DNA of 64,000 nt from Craterostigma plantagineum (GCA_027422505.1 JAPQWV010000354.1:558001-622000), one strand, 5' to 3'; numbered from the stretch's first letter, positions 47,001 to 58,628 are shown. The notes: generated from the letters alone by a model not told the origin. A program made the numbers and translations.

Positions 47001-47766
47001 CAAATCTCTAACAACAACAATTTACAATTTTTCATACATCACGATTCGGAGGACAAATGTTTTGAGGTTTTTGTTGGAATAGTTGAAATTCAAACCCAGC
47101 AATCGTCTTCGTCGTCGTCGTTCAGCAATCTTCTTCATTGTCGTCGTCACGTCTTCTTCGTTGTGGCGTGCTGTAGGGTTTTAAAACCAGATCTAACTCG
47201 TATCTATTTCATACGAGTTACGCTTTAATTAACTCGTATAAAATTTATACGATTTCCCCACGTAAGATGCACGCGCCAGCGAGAATAGTAATTCGTATAA
47301 AGTTTATACGAGTTACGTACGTATGAAGTTTATACGAGTTACGTAACTCGTATAAAAATTATACAAAATTCTCTATTTTATTAATGATTTTAATTTTATG
47401 TTTATTTTGTTAATGGTTTATTTTGTTAAATTATTTTGTTAAAAATACTGTGTTTGATTGCGATCGATTTTTGAGCATATACAACAACTTGTGGGCTATC
47501 ATCGAATAGTTCCGACGATATTATATGAAGATAGTACGGCATGCATCGCACAATTAAAGGACATATACATCAAAGGTGATAGAGTAAAATATATCTCACC
47601 GAAATTTTTCTTTACGCATGATCTGGAGAAGAATGGTGATATTGATGTACAACAAATGCGATCTAGCAAAAATCTCGCATACTTGTTTGCGAAAGCACTT
47701 CCTCCTGTGATTTTCAGAAAATTGGTATATTCAATCGGAGCCCGACGACTTCAAGCTTTGAAGTAA
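44016..47766 (+). pseudogene. copia gag-pol remnant, plus arm, with a large internal deletion
   Basis: Gag starts at 44016 (MTNLANFEFDALD) with frameshifts. A Gly/Arg-rich linker (GHGRGRGRGRCRDRGRGQG) is at 44641-44715 and a decayed zinc knuckle (CGGSCHWYRSC) near 44838. Protease and GAG-pre-integrase remnants follow to about 45745. The sequence then jumps to the end of RT (YTKKVLKRFF), so integrase and most of RT are deleted (roughly 2 kb or more). RNase H is at 46036-46308 (MGLFYYNELKEDLIGYADAE) and, after a transposon insertion, 47457-47766 (SKNLAYLFAKALPPVIFRKL). Inactive. Confidence 0.87.
46305..47448. mobile_element. DNA transposon with AACTCGTAT/ATACGAGTT palindromes, inserted in RNase H
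   Basis: A perfect 8-bp duplication TGTGTTTG (46297-46304 and 47449-47456) brackets 1144 bp, and the RNase H frame resumes after it. Ends form inverted repeats of about 45 bp (GTTTTTAATAAAATAATT against ATTTTTAACAAAATAATT). Both subterminal regions (46380-46725 and 47190-47370) hold many AACTCGTA...TACGAGTT palindromes. There is no transposase. TSD length suggests hAT (or Mutator if 9 bp with one mismatch). Confidence 0.8.
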
Positions 47767-47937
47767 TGTTATCATTAGGGGGAGAAAATATGTGTTGCAC
47801 TGTGTTACCCTTCACTGAGGTTTTTCCCATCGGATTTTCCCTGTAAGGTTTTTAACAAGGCAACATATGAAACGTATGAAAGGAATTATGCACTCTTTTT
47901 TTTCCACTAGGTTTTTATCCCATTGGAGTTTTCCTAG

Positions 47938-48184
47938 TTTGTTTTTTCTCTTTTTTCTTTTTCCTTTTTTTTTGATGGACGGGGAACCCTGGCGGGCCAG
48001 ATAAACCCCTGAGACCGACGTGAGCCTGCAAACCACGCCGACCAGGAAGCCACACTAGGACAAGTCCATGTGTGACAAGCTCACTCAAAGAAATTGGTAA
48101 TCACGGAGGTTCGAACTCATACCTACCCCTTTGGGGTCTCCTGCCAAAGACATTGAGTGCCTCAGATTGACCACTAGAGTCAAG
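47938..48184 (-). mobile_element. SINE retroposon
   Basis: A pyrimidine-rich tract (the reverse of an A-rich tail) lies at about 47938-47973. On the minus strand GAGTTCGAACC (48108-48118) matches a Pol III B box, and TAGTGGTCAATCTG upstream is A-box-like. Imperfect direct repeats TCCCATTGG...TTCCTAGT flank it (47918-47938 and 48185-48202), as expected for L1-type target duplications. It interrupts the tail of the plus-arm copia element. Confidence 0.8.
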
Positions 48185-48247
48185 TCCCATTGGCTTCCTA
48201 GTAAGGTTTTGACGAGGAATATTCTTTGAAAAACATCCAAGGGGGAG

Positions 48248-48575
48248 TGCTACGAATATTACGGGATAATATTAAGATATGGATGTTTTTTGGATGAATT
48301 ATTGAAATTTGGATGTACTAAGATTTGGATGTATTGTATTAAATGTTGTAAAAATTAGATGAGTATTAATTGATAAGATGAGGTGTATATTTGTAATAAA
48401 TGTTGTAAATTTTAGGGGTTATGGTGAATTTGCAGTAGTATAAATATGTGATTTGGGATTGTGTGAATGGTATGAAGAAGTATTGAATAAAGAAGTTATT
48501 ATCTCTAATTATCTCTCTAATGTTACTATAACCGTAATTAGTAACACACTTAATCATTATAATATTTTTATAACA
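48248..48575 (+). repeat. LTR4(+) of the compound copia structure
   Basis: 328 bp, TGCTACGAATATTACGGG to TTTTTATAACA. It is preceded by the polypurine tract CCAAGGGGGAG, so it is a true 3' LTR, and followed by the TSD GGTGT. Confidence 0.92.
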
Positions 48576-49069
48576 GGTGTCAAATTATTGGAACACAAAC
48601 ACAACTATAGTATTGCATGAATGACGAAATTAGCCATCAATAAAGGCCCGACCCAATTAATGCTTCAACAACATATGCCTAATAACCAATGTTGCAAAAC
48701 TCGCTAGGCGCTAGTCGGGCGCCCGAGGGGGGCCTAGCGCCTAGGCGGACTAGGCGGGGCCTAGGCGGATTCTAGGCGGAAATTAGTCGGTTTATATGTC
48801 TTTTTTTTCAGTGCAAAAAATACTCTAACATACTTGATCCCCACTACATTTTGTAAGGATTCCACATCATTTCCCACAAAACAAGATCAACATTACCGTG
48901 AAATATTCCAAGCATTCCCACAACATCTCGAAACAAGACCAACAAAAGTAACATCGAAATACAGTTTAGTTTGAAAATTTAGCATCCGAAGCAAAAGAAA
49001 AGAGACCCACTGGACCAACAAACATTAATTGAAAACAAAAACAAGTTGGTCCATCATAGAAAAAAGACA

Positions 49070-51529
49070 TCAACATATTGCATCCTCGTGAAATGCCTCC
49101 AAGTTATCCTCGTTTACCTCATCCTCAGATTCGAAATCATCATCATACAATTCTCTTATCGGTCGATATTGTGCATGTCTGACCTTATCCACCTCTTCCT
49201 CCTCTTCCTCAATCACATCATCGTCAATAACTTCAATTCCATCAACAATCCATTCTTGTGCGGTAGTAGCATCATATGAACATAAAACATCTACATCGCT
49301 TCTATCTTTTTCTCTTTTTTGTCTACTCAATAATCTTGCATTAAATTGGATAAATACAAGATTATTGAGTAGAGTTGCACTAAGCCTATTCCTTTTCTTT
49401 GTATGAACCTAAGAAACAAGTTAACAAACTAAATAATATAACATCATTCGTGACAAATATCTTTCTCAAAAAAGAACAATAATAAAAATAATATAACATC
49501 ATTCGTGACAAATACACTAACCCCTTCAAAGGCGCTCCAATTTCTTTCGCAACCGGATGAACTAGTAGTCAATGAGAGGATTCTCATGGCCAAACTTCGA
49601 AGATTTGGAGTTATCGAACCAAAAGTTGACCACCAAGTCACTACATAAACAAAATAAAAATCACTACAATTAGTTGTAGGAATATAATGTAAAAGAATAT
49701 ATCTGGATCAAAGCTATCGTCCTTCGAGAGGCATCTAGACGCTACATTTGACCTTCCAAAAATTGAGCTTTTCTCTTTGTAGATAGGAAGCTCATCCAAC
49801 AAGATCGTATTTTGCATAACATCATCTCCCGGAAATAAAGCATCCATGCAATCAATAACTACAATCGACACTTCATTTTTGAATTGAATGAGAGGATCTT
49901 TATAATGATAATAAGGATTCAACAAATAAGCCGTCAAATGCAAAGGACTATCAAGTCTTCCTTGCATTTTCGCATCAATAACTTCAATAATCGACTCATA
50001 ATTGCTCGGAATATTATTTTGAGAAACCTTGATCTCTTCCTTTGCGCGGATGAGCTCACCATATACAAAACCCATTGATGGTTTTCTATCAGAATCAGCA
50101 ATGCGAAGGACCTTGATTAAAGGTGTGAACACCTGTAGACAAGATGATACACCATTCCAAAATCCCAAACTCATCACAGTTGTATAAGCCTCCTTTCCTT
50201 TCACGGTCTTCGAAAATTTACATTCCTCCCATTCAGAACTTCCAAACATCATCTTCAGCTATGATTTTTTTTTTCCATCAGGCTTTGAAGGGTAAGAAAC
50301 GCTGAAGCAAACCGTGTCACCCCCGGTCTCACAATGTCCTTCTTCTTTGTATGTGCTCTCATCATCGCCAAGACTTTGTGGTGTGCATATAGAAAAATCG
50401 TCAATTTCTTCGCTTGATCAATAACATTCTTGAACCTTGTCTGTTTCCCAATAGCTTCAAGCATGAGATTCGTTGTATGAGCAGCACACGAAGTCCAAAA
50501 GATTTTTGGTCTCTTAACTTTTAGTAACTTCGAGGCACCAATGTTGTTCGATGCGTTGTCAGTAACAATTTGAACAACGTGATCTGGGCCAACTTCCTCG
50601 ATGCACTTATCAACATATTCAAATATGACTCCACTTGTGTGTGCAATATTCGAAAAGTCGTTAGATGATAGAAAGACAGTACCTAAGCGAGAATTGACGC
50701 ATAGATTCATGATGCTTCTCCTCTTTCTATCACTCCAAGCATCTGTCATAATTGAGCATCCGTTTATTTTCCACTCTTCTTCGTGTGTCTTCAACAAAGT
50801 CTTAGTTTTATCAACTGCTTTCCTTAATAGTGGTACTGTCAATTCGTATCTTGTCGGTGGCACAAATCCGGGTCCAAATTGACCAATCGCTTCCACCATC
50901 ATCTTGAAGCTATCTAGCTCAATAGCATTAAATGGAATACCGGCTTCATAAACCCAATCACCAACATATTCTCGCACGGACTCAGTTCTTTGTTTGAAGA
51001 GTGCTTCATTAATGTTTTGATCCCGTACCTTGCTCTTACCGGAAACCGTCGTAGTCTCTGGATTGATAGCACTAGCAAACTTATCCATGGGACCAAGAGT
51101 ACGGACTGATTTCAATTGCCCAAGAGACTCTTCTAGTTGACCTTCAATAATATCCTCTTCATTAGAGTCGGAGCGGATATTAACTTGTGATCGCAACTCT
51201 ACATTTTCCTCCTTCTTCTTTCTCCTTTTAAGTTTTGCTTCATTGATGGCATTTCTACAGATAGCTTGATCTTCTTTTGAAGATTTCGAGCACGGAGCAA
51301 CATTCCCAGTTATATGCGCTATGTGTTCTTTGATTCGGTGAATTCCTCCACTCATCATCTTCCCGCACTTGATGCATTGAACTTTATCCATGTTTCTTCC
51401 CTCAATTAACATGCCATAATCCCATCCAACGTCTTTTGAATTTCGTTTGAGAATTGATGGAACATTGGATGGTTGAGAAATACTTTGAGAAGCTGCGCTT
51501 GAGGATGTCATCTTGAAGTCTGAAATCAA
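49070..51529 (-). pseudogene. hAT transposase (BED finger, DUF659, hATC) with a frameshift
   Basis: A 424-codon frame (50255-51529) starts MISDFKMTSSSAASQ (MTSSSA may be the true start). It has a BED finger (VQCIKCGKMMSGGIHRIKEH), an acidic-basic linker, and catalytic-core blocks GCSIMTDAWSDRKRRSIMNL and VQIVTDNASNNIGASKLL. It breaks after LMEKK, at a run of ten A, and the frame continues at 49641-50252 (MMFGSSEWEECKFSKTVKG, HLTAYLLNPYYHYKD). The hATC dimerisation segment (RILSLTTSSSGCERNWSAFE) follows at 49444-49641, and an acidic C-terminal part at 49070-49330. The break at a homopolymer means either a recent lesion or a sequencing error; small introns separate the last parts. Confidence 0.9.
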
Positions 51530-51699
51530 ATCAAAAACGCGTGTTGTTATCTTGCATAATCCATAAACATCGAAGAAGACAATTACAACTTGGAGCTCAA
51601 AACTAGACCAATCGAAAGCATACCTATTTTTATTTCACACCTATTTCATACAAATTACAACAAATCTATTTTATACAATTCATCACAAACACAGCAATT

Positions 51700-52140
51700 A
51701 ATCATGATTACAAAACAAATCTGAACAATTATCAGTGCACGATTTGCAGCTCTTAAATAAATTAATAAAATAAAAATATATACCAGACGGGCTGAGGTGG
51801 GCTGAGAAGCCATGGCAATGAGGGGAGCTGCGACTGGCAGAGGTGGCTTGAGGCTGGACTGAGCTGCGACGGGCTGTGGCTGGGCTGACCGGAGGCGTGG
51901 CCGCTTGAGGCTGAGGTGTGCGTGTGGCCGCGTGAAGAGAGGAGCTTCGACGGGCAGTGGCTTGAGGCTGGACTAAGGCTGCGATGGGTTGTGGCTGGGC
52001 TGAGGGCTGAGGCGTTACCGCGATGAGGGGAGGCTGCGACGAAGATCTGATTTTTTCTGTGTTGGCTTGTTGGGTAATGGGTAGTGACGATTGAAGGGTT
52101 AGATTTTGGGATTTTATTTTTATTTTTAATATAAACAACT
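51700..52140 (-). other. GC-rich 5' region of the hAT element
   Basis: Upstream of the transposase. It consists of diverged short repeats (GCTGTGGCTGGGCTGA, GAGGGGAGCTGCGAC and similar). A 146-codon frame crosses it but is low-complexity Ala/Pro/Gln/Ser and is probably leader or promoter rather than protein. Confidence 0.5.
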
Positions 52141-52336
52141 TTTTAATAATATTTAATATAACGAGTAATCGCTAATTACTCGGGATACTCGGCGATTACT
52201 CGGCTTGGGCGCCGAGTAGTCGGTTCAACCGCCTATATGGCCCGAATAGGCAGAAATCGCCTCGGCAACGGGCGCCTAGCGCCTAGGCGGCGAGTACTCG
52301 TCCGCCCAGCCCGAGTTTTGCAACAATGCTAATAAC

Positions 52337-52577
52337 TAGTTTCAGTTTATTAGCCTATGTCGTTCTCAAGTCAACAACACCAATCAATAAGAGCCTCATA
52401 ATAATAGTCAGATATTATGCATAATGCAATAATAGTCAGATAGATGCATAATGCATTTATTTCATCCGAACATGAATTTCTATATTGACTTTTCTGTTAA
52501 CGATATGCCTCCTGGATAAACAAAAAATGCAAATATGATGGGAATATAGAAAATAACACTAACCTGAGAAGAAACAA
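52337..52577. other. Spacer between hAT and the M41-like gene (likely 3' untranslated region)
   Basis: About 240 bp, including near-duplicate phrases ATAATAGTCAGAT...TGCATAATGCA (about 52401-52456). It probably includes the 3' end of the M41-like transcript; no separate gene. Confidence 0.45.
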
Positions 52578-55500
52578 CTACTCATCTTCAAAGTTTAGTG
52601 CTCTCTCTATCATCTCAATGCAAGAGCCAACCGATTTTCCCAGAGACATGGCTTGCGCTAGTCGAGAATGAGCTTCACTGTGACGATGAAGTATCAACAC
52701 TACAGTTTCCGCGGATTGCCTTGTTAGGTTAGTTGCTTCTTTCTCAGAGAAGCCCAGCCATTTGAGTACTTTATCAAACTGCTTCGATTTAAAGAGGAAT
52801 TGGATAAAATTTCAATTTGGATAAAAGGCAAAATCAGAAGCAATTACTTACCTTGTCAACGTCCGAGTGGAGTAAATCTGAGTATCCAAACTTCAGATGT
52901 TCTGCGGCTAATCCTCCGAGTATTACGCATGAGAACTTTTTCAAAATCTGTACTAATACAAAACACATCGCTATCCACCAGTAAGCTGTTACATGTTTCA
53001 TCCTCTTTGCTACGAAGTGCCATGCCATTTTTTTATTAAGCAAAGAGTATCACATCAAGTTCCGATAAAAAATGAGGGATATTCAACGTTTGGTTTCTTC
53101 GTTGATGCATCAACGATATACGATTATTTATAAATACTAATCGATGACACCACTTAAGAATCACTAATCTCATTTAGGTATTATACTAGAGAACAAGGGT
53201 AATCATAACATGGTGGACTAAATATAACTTGCATCCTAGAATAGAACTCAGTCATGACAAATTCATCAGATAAAGCCAAAGATTAAGTAGAAATCTTTCG
53301 ACCCCTACTTTTCCATGACTTTCTTATATCGACAGAATTTATGACATTGCTTCTTTAAAATATATAGCGTACACAGGCTTCGAAAGCAATCCTAAAGCAT
53401 ACGCAAAAGATGAAGGATAGTCTTGGTAAACACATCAGTACTCATTATTATTTATCAGATAGCCACAAGACAGTACCTCACTATTACAGCTTCCTCTGTT
53501 ATCCATATTGACCTGCAAAAATTCTAAAAGTAATGTATTATAGCTATTACTACTAGAGAATGGAAATGTTGGATACATTAAGTTAATTAGCTTATAAACA
53601 GTACTTTGGTTGAAATAACTACCAAATAATGTAAGTTTGACGCGCATAACTTAATACAGTTGAACGTTTATCATGGGAAACCAATCAACGTACTAACCAA
53701 AAGTCATGAGACCATCACATCAAAGGACAAGGTTTTTCCATGCCTTAAATTGTAGTTGATAAATGTGAAGGTACAGATTACCGAAGGCATCTAATTGCGT
53801 AATATGAAATGCAAAACCATTAATTGATGGTTTTGTGCAGTTTCTGACCCTAGGAGATTCTTTAAGTTCAGCGAATAGTTGTGAGCCTTACATATTTAAA
53901 ACAAAAGCTCCAGAAAGTTTTAGATGGAGGCACTACAAGAAAAGGATGACTTAATAAGCGAAAAAATATAAGCGGACTTACATCTTTCAGAAATTCAAAA
54001 CCAAGAAACTGAACCTTCCCACGTGCAAACTTATCATGGAGGAGATCATCCACACTAGGAATTTTGTATCGTTTGGGAAAGACTCCAAGCATATAACCAA
54101 CAAGAAAATGACCTGCTTCATGCTGAATATATGGTTGAGAAATAATTACGAGGGAAAATATAGGTCAACTGAAATCTAACAAAGTCGAAAGCAAAAATTG
54201 AAAACTCATAGTCATAGTCATACAGAAAATACTAACAAAAAATGACAAATTAGCCAGGCTTTGCAATTTACATTCATGTCGTGCAAGTAGTTGGCATTAA
54301 AACCCATGCTACAAAAGGGGCAACAGCAGTCAACCTTGGCCCTTATGAAGCAGCATGCTTTTGGTACAAATAATTTGCTCGTATTGTTTTGAGAACAATA
54401 TACTTGCGTCAAGTAGAAAATTTTTTTGGACAGTGCTCACTTCAATAAAACCATATAAAAAAATAGTAACCATGCCCTAGAAGACATTTTAATCTGTATG
54501 AGAAGATTTTGGACACTGTACAACCCCGATTATGATTATGTGAAGGCTGGATTTTGGAACTGTACAAGAAGATTGGATGAACCCCTTACTTGTGCACATG
54601 CCAGTCGACTTTCAACGACAGAGTTAACTCCTTCAGATCCAAACACTTCTCCAGAATTTTGCGATAAAGTCTACTTATTCAGCCAACAGAAAATAAGAAA
54701 TTGAAGTAGCTTCTTTGTACAGGTTAGCATATTTGGTGTCAGCAAATAGCAAATAAGATTGCATGAATAAGGTCTCACATAAACATATTCAACATATCTC
54801 CGTTGGAAGAATGAATAGCTGGCACTAGCTAACTTCAATTACAGGACAACTCAAGCTGGAAACCAAATGAAGGTTAATAAATTTTACTACATTAAGCATC
54901 TATTATTGTTACACGAAAAACTAGTGACCGATATCGTAGTATTTGGGCGAAATGATCATAGTATATTTCGCAATAGAGACAGACAAAAGCAAAAGTTCAA
55001 CAAAAAATATGGTTACAGATGTCATCCTCTCAGATTAGAACGTATAAAGAAGTAAAAAAGCTGCACGAATTACGCCACACGTGAAGATTTCGAATTTTTA
55101 GGATCAATATTTTCTTGTTCCATCGAACAGTAATACGGATTTATCGGTCGTGTAACAAATTTGGATTACCTCTGCTTCATCCTCCTGCAACTGAAACTCT
55201 AGGCTACTCTTAACAGAGTGAAGAATCCCGTCAACTATCATCTCCAGCGAAGATTTACTAATCTCCTCATATCGACTCGTCTCATCCAACGATAAACTTC
55301 TTTGGACCTACAATGCAAAACTCCGCTGAAAAATAAGTTCCAACTCCATAAGATATGACAATTTTTTAGACCCAAGGCTCATTAAGTTGCCAAACTTTAA
55401 AAAACTTCCGATAAGGTTAATAGTGCTACTAAAATTGCAGAATCCGAAACTTCCATCGATGCATTCTAAGTTGAGCACTCACTATCCGCATAATAATCAA

Positions 55501-55770
55501 ACAAAAGTACATAGAAATCAAGATCATCCCAGTGTCTTTGTGCCATACCGTAATGGCACCGAAGCCACGTAGGATGCCGGCGGGATGAGCGCGCAACTGT
55601 TTGAGAAGAGAACTTGCTGATCTATAGTTTCCTTTCTCCAACTCCCTGTCGATCCTCCTCAGACCTCCTAGACGACGTCGTTCCAATCGCTCACTCCGAC
55701 TATCTCGCGATAGAGATACGCGAATCGCGCAATTGCCGTCCAAGGAATAAGAAGGAACAGTACAATACAT
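52578..55770 (-). CDS. M41/FtsH-like metalloprotease-fold protein without AAA domain, complete
   Basis: Seven exons in phase: 55549-55770, 55170-55307, 54590-54670, 53982-54122, 53477-53512, 52852-52947, 52578-52778, encoding 304 aa. The conserved core starts at residue 148 with HEAGHFLVGYMLGVFP (HExxH zinc motif intact), followed by IPSVDDLLHDKFARGKVQFL, KKFSCVILGGLAAEHLKFGY and AQAMSLGKSVGSCIEMIE. This matches a plant family annotated as ATP-dependent zinc protease-like or stress-regulated (relatives of Arabidopsis At5g27290, from memory), which keeps the M41 peptidase part but lacks the ATPase. Many members are plastid proteins, but the N-terminus here (MYCTVPSYSLDGNCAIR) is not a clear transit peptide. 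The upstream ATG near 55775 is out of frame. Catalytic activity is unproven. Confidence 0.85.
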
Positions 55771-56532
55771 ATCATCTCCTTTCCAACGCCAAAGCTGCGG
55801 AGAATTTTGAAGAAAGGGATCGGCTTACGATCTTATTAAGCGGAAGGGATTGGAAAGTAAATTTACAAATATACCCCAACTAAAAATTTAGTTAATACCT
55901 AATTATCATCCCAATCCAAAAATAATTTGATCTCTTTATATTAGAAACCAAATTCAAACATTAACTCACTCCCCCAATTGGAACATTCACTCCTTCCCAC
56001 ATTTGAAATTAATTCCGTCCCCTTCCCATCTACCGCCAAACCATAAACTCATTCCCCCGTTCGAATATTCACTCCTTCCCACATTCGAACATTCACTCCG
56101 TCCCCTTTCGACCTAACGCCAAATTCGAATACCAAACAAAATACCTAAAATTATAATTTGATGGCACAAAATCCTTCGCTTGTGAGTCGACGGAACGTGG
56201 TCGAGGAGACCGTCGAAGACGATAACATCACGCTGAGTTTTTACGATGAAATTCGGTTGAGATCGGTTTTCGGAATCGATCCGCTGCAATTCTGTGATTT
56301 TTCTGCAATTTGTTCTTTGCTTGTCTGAATCTGAAGGTGTTCTGCAATTCGAATATTATTCTGCAATTCGTCGACTGTTCTGCCTTTCGACTTGTTGCTT
56401 CATTATTCGATGTGCGTCTTCTTCTATCGTTCTCACTGCAACCCGAACTGTTAGAATTATTTTTTAATTCGAATAATTGTTCATCATCGAGTAGCCAAAA
56501 CTTATCACTCCTACACTTAAAGACAAGCTGGA
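55771..56532. other. Intergenic DNA with short imperfect repeats
   Basis: Upstream flank of the M41-like gene. From 55970 to 56110, phrases such as TTCGAACATTCACTCC and CATTCACTCCTTCCCACATT recur three to four times. A 55-codon plus frame at 56161 (MAQNPSLVSRRNVVEETVED) has no recognised match. Confidence 0.45.
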
Positions 56533-58628
56533 GTTTAAAATAGGGAGGTCAACAATATTTTGGAAAAGAGTGTAAACTTTTGGAGCTTGCGTTTAGATAA
56601 TGCACTTCGGGGGTACTGCATTGCTTTAAAACAAATTGGAATGTCGCCGTATCGCCTACTTTTCGGTAAGATGTGTCATTTACCAGTTGAAATTGAGCAT
56701 CATGCTTTTTGGACAGTCAAACAGTGCAACATGGAGGCCACAAAAACTGGCGAGGAATGAAAATTCAGTTACAGGAACTTGAAGAAATTCGCTCGAAGCT
56801 TAGGAGAATGCAAGAATGTACAAGGAGCTTAATAAACATTTTCACGACAAACGCCTTCATAAAAAAGATATCATGGTAGAAAAAAAGTTCTCCTTTATGA
56901 TTCAAGGTTGAAAAAGTCATGCTAGGTAAGTTCAAATCTCGTTGGATGGGACCGTACATTGTGAAAAATATTTTTTCAAATGGCGTCATTGAAATTGCGA
57001 GCATATCTTCTGAAAAATGTATCAAGGTAAATGGTCATAGGCTTAAATCTTATTTTTAGAACAATTTTATGACTTATGGGGAAAGCTGAGCATACCCTTT
57101 ATGCATGACCTGGAAGAACGGAGCCTGCGCTAGCCAAAGACTCTAAAGAAACGCACTTATTGGGAGGCAACCAAATATTATCCTATTTTATTTGGTTATT
57201 GCAATAATTTCATTTTATCTATGCTTTCAATGATGATTAAGCATGCTTGATTCTCTGCTACATATGCTACAAGACTTGCACTAGACTCGGGTAACAAATA
57301 TCCTCTCGCTCGCATTTTTCTACGACTCCATCACTGTCCGGGAAGTTTTATTTTCAGTATCACTTTTATTGCTTCTTTCACATATTCTCTGAAATTTCAA
57401 AATGAAAATGATGGTGGAAATCTTTGGATTTTGGCTACTATTTTTCATTAGAATTTTATATTGAGGACAATGCAGAGTTTAGGTGTGGGGGCGATTTCTC
57501 ATGTTAGTTTATGAAAACATACCTTGCTAGAGCAAACCGATGTGCATTAATTAGAACATGAGATAAACAATTAGGAATAGCTATTTGGTATTACGATGAT
57601 TATTTTTCATCACTTGATTTAAATGTTGAATGCACAAGAGTCGACACAAAGCATACTTAAAATGTGAGATTTGAGTCTTAAAAAGAAAGACTATATATCT
57701 TTATACTCAAAGTTTTTTATGAGAGCGCCGCATATGTTTCGAATATTTTAGAACTTGCTCTATTACACATGTTGATATCAGTGGCGACTTTTTTGTGTGC
57801 AAAAGTGACTAAGACACTTAGGATTAAGCCATTGGCCTCACATTGATCCTACCCGCAATATTATCCGCTTAGTGAACTTGTTGAATTTATGCCACTACAT
57901 TTATCCATATCTATCATTTTGGCTTTCTTTTTAACCCATTGTCGGATTAGATGAATTATTAATTGCGTAGATTCTACGACCTCTAGATTTATTAGTTTGA
58001 GAACGCGTCTAGATACTTGTTATTAGTGTTCCTATAGTAACTGGAAAAAGAGAAGAAAACAAGAAAAATTAATCGGAAATGTTTATATAAAAAAATAATG
58101 AAATATTTATAAACCATTAGTCTGTTTTGTCGATATTGAGAAGCTTTTGAGTTGTCTAGAATATGAAACCGTAGCATGTAAGTATGATCAAGTGATTCTC
58201 GAATTAGTCGTGCATCACGGGATAGTCGTAGGACTTAGCGATTAAATAATCATCTAGTCCGATAAGTTTACCAACTTTTCCAAAATATCCTACCTAATCT
58301 CTACCCCCATTACAACCCAAATAACGACGTGAACACAATGTGATATGTTAGAAAGCTTAAGACAATATCGTTATATAATATCGATTGGAGCGTATAATCA
58401 TGAAAACACTTCGAGCGCATTGAGAGAACCCATGTGAGAGTTCTTGGCTTTTGTGCATTTAGGCTTTAATGAGATCATTGAAAATTGAATTGACTGTCTT
58501 TTGCTAAATGCTATGACTAATTGCTATCTTTAGGGCAATTTAATGTATGTTGGTAAACTCTTGATCAGAATTTTTTGCATTTCTAAGTAAATGCTTGAGG
58601 ACAAAAATTGCTCGAGTGTGGGGGAATT
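56533..58628 (+). mobile_element. Ty3/gypsy remnant (integrase C-terminal part and 3' internal region)
   Basis: Translated fragments [40 protein letters not shown] and KVNGHRLK (the last two with frameshifts) match the end of Athila-type gypsy integrases. Downstream lies a long non-coding 3' region with TGAGGACAATGCAGAG...GTGTGGGGG near 57460-57490, repeated before the LTR at about 58597-58625. The purine tract GTGTGGGGGAATT immediately precedes a likely 3' LTR. Everything upstream of the integrase end is missing, so this is a 5'-truncated copy. Confidence 0.8.

Larger units (their letters stand above)
34717..48575. mobile_element. Compound Ty1/copia structure: four LTRs, two opposed gag-pol arms, one outer TSD
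   Basis: Order: LTR1(+) 34717-35029, leader(+) 35030-35597, LTR2(-) 35598-35932, pol-gag(-) to 43118, LTR3(+) 43119-43424, leader(+), gag-pol(+), LTR4(+) 48248-48575. The whole is flanked by GGTGT at 34712-34716 and 48576-48580, a perfect 5-bp TSD. The two internal LTR junctions also carry a matching 5-mer: CATTG at 35593-35597 before LTR2 and its complement CAATG at 43114-43118 before LTR3. Both arms belong to one copia family. All LTRs differ visibly, so the structure is old. Both arms are defective. Confidence 0.92.
48687..52328 (-). mobile_element. hAT transposon with nearly intact transposase
   Basis: Termini CAATGTTGCAAAACTCG and, on the complement, CATTGTTGCAAAACTCGG are matched by the perfect 8-bp TSD CTAATAAC at 48679-48686 and 52329-52336. 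Subterminal CTAGGCG/CGCCTAG clusters lie at both ends (48710-48780; 52200-52320). It encodes a BED-DUF659-hATC transposase on the minus strand. It sits about 240 bp beyond the stop codon of the M41-like gene. Confidence 0.95.

Noticed and set aside
51698..52138. 146-codon Ala/Pro/Gln-rich minus frame
   Set aside because: Low-complexity repeats in the 5' region of the hAT element; no conserved domain.
56161..56325. Short plus frame MAQNPSLVSRRN as a gag start
   Set aside because: About 55 codons with no similarity to any gag I know, and no PBS or LTR just upstream.
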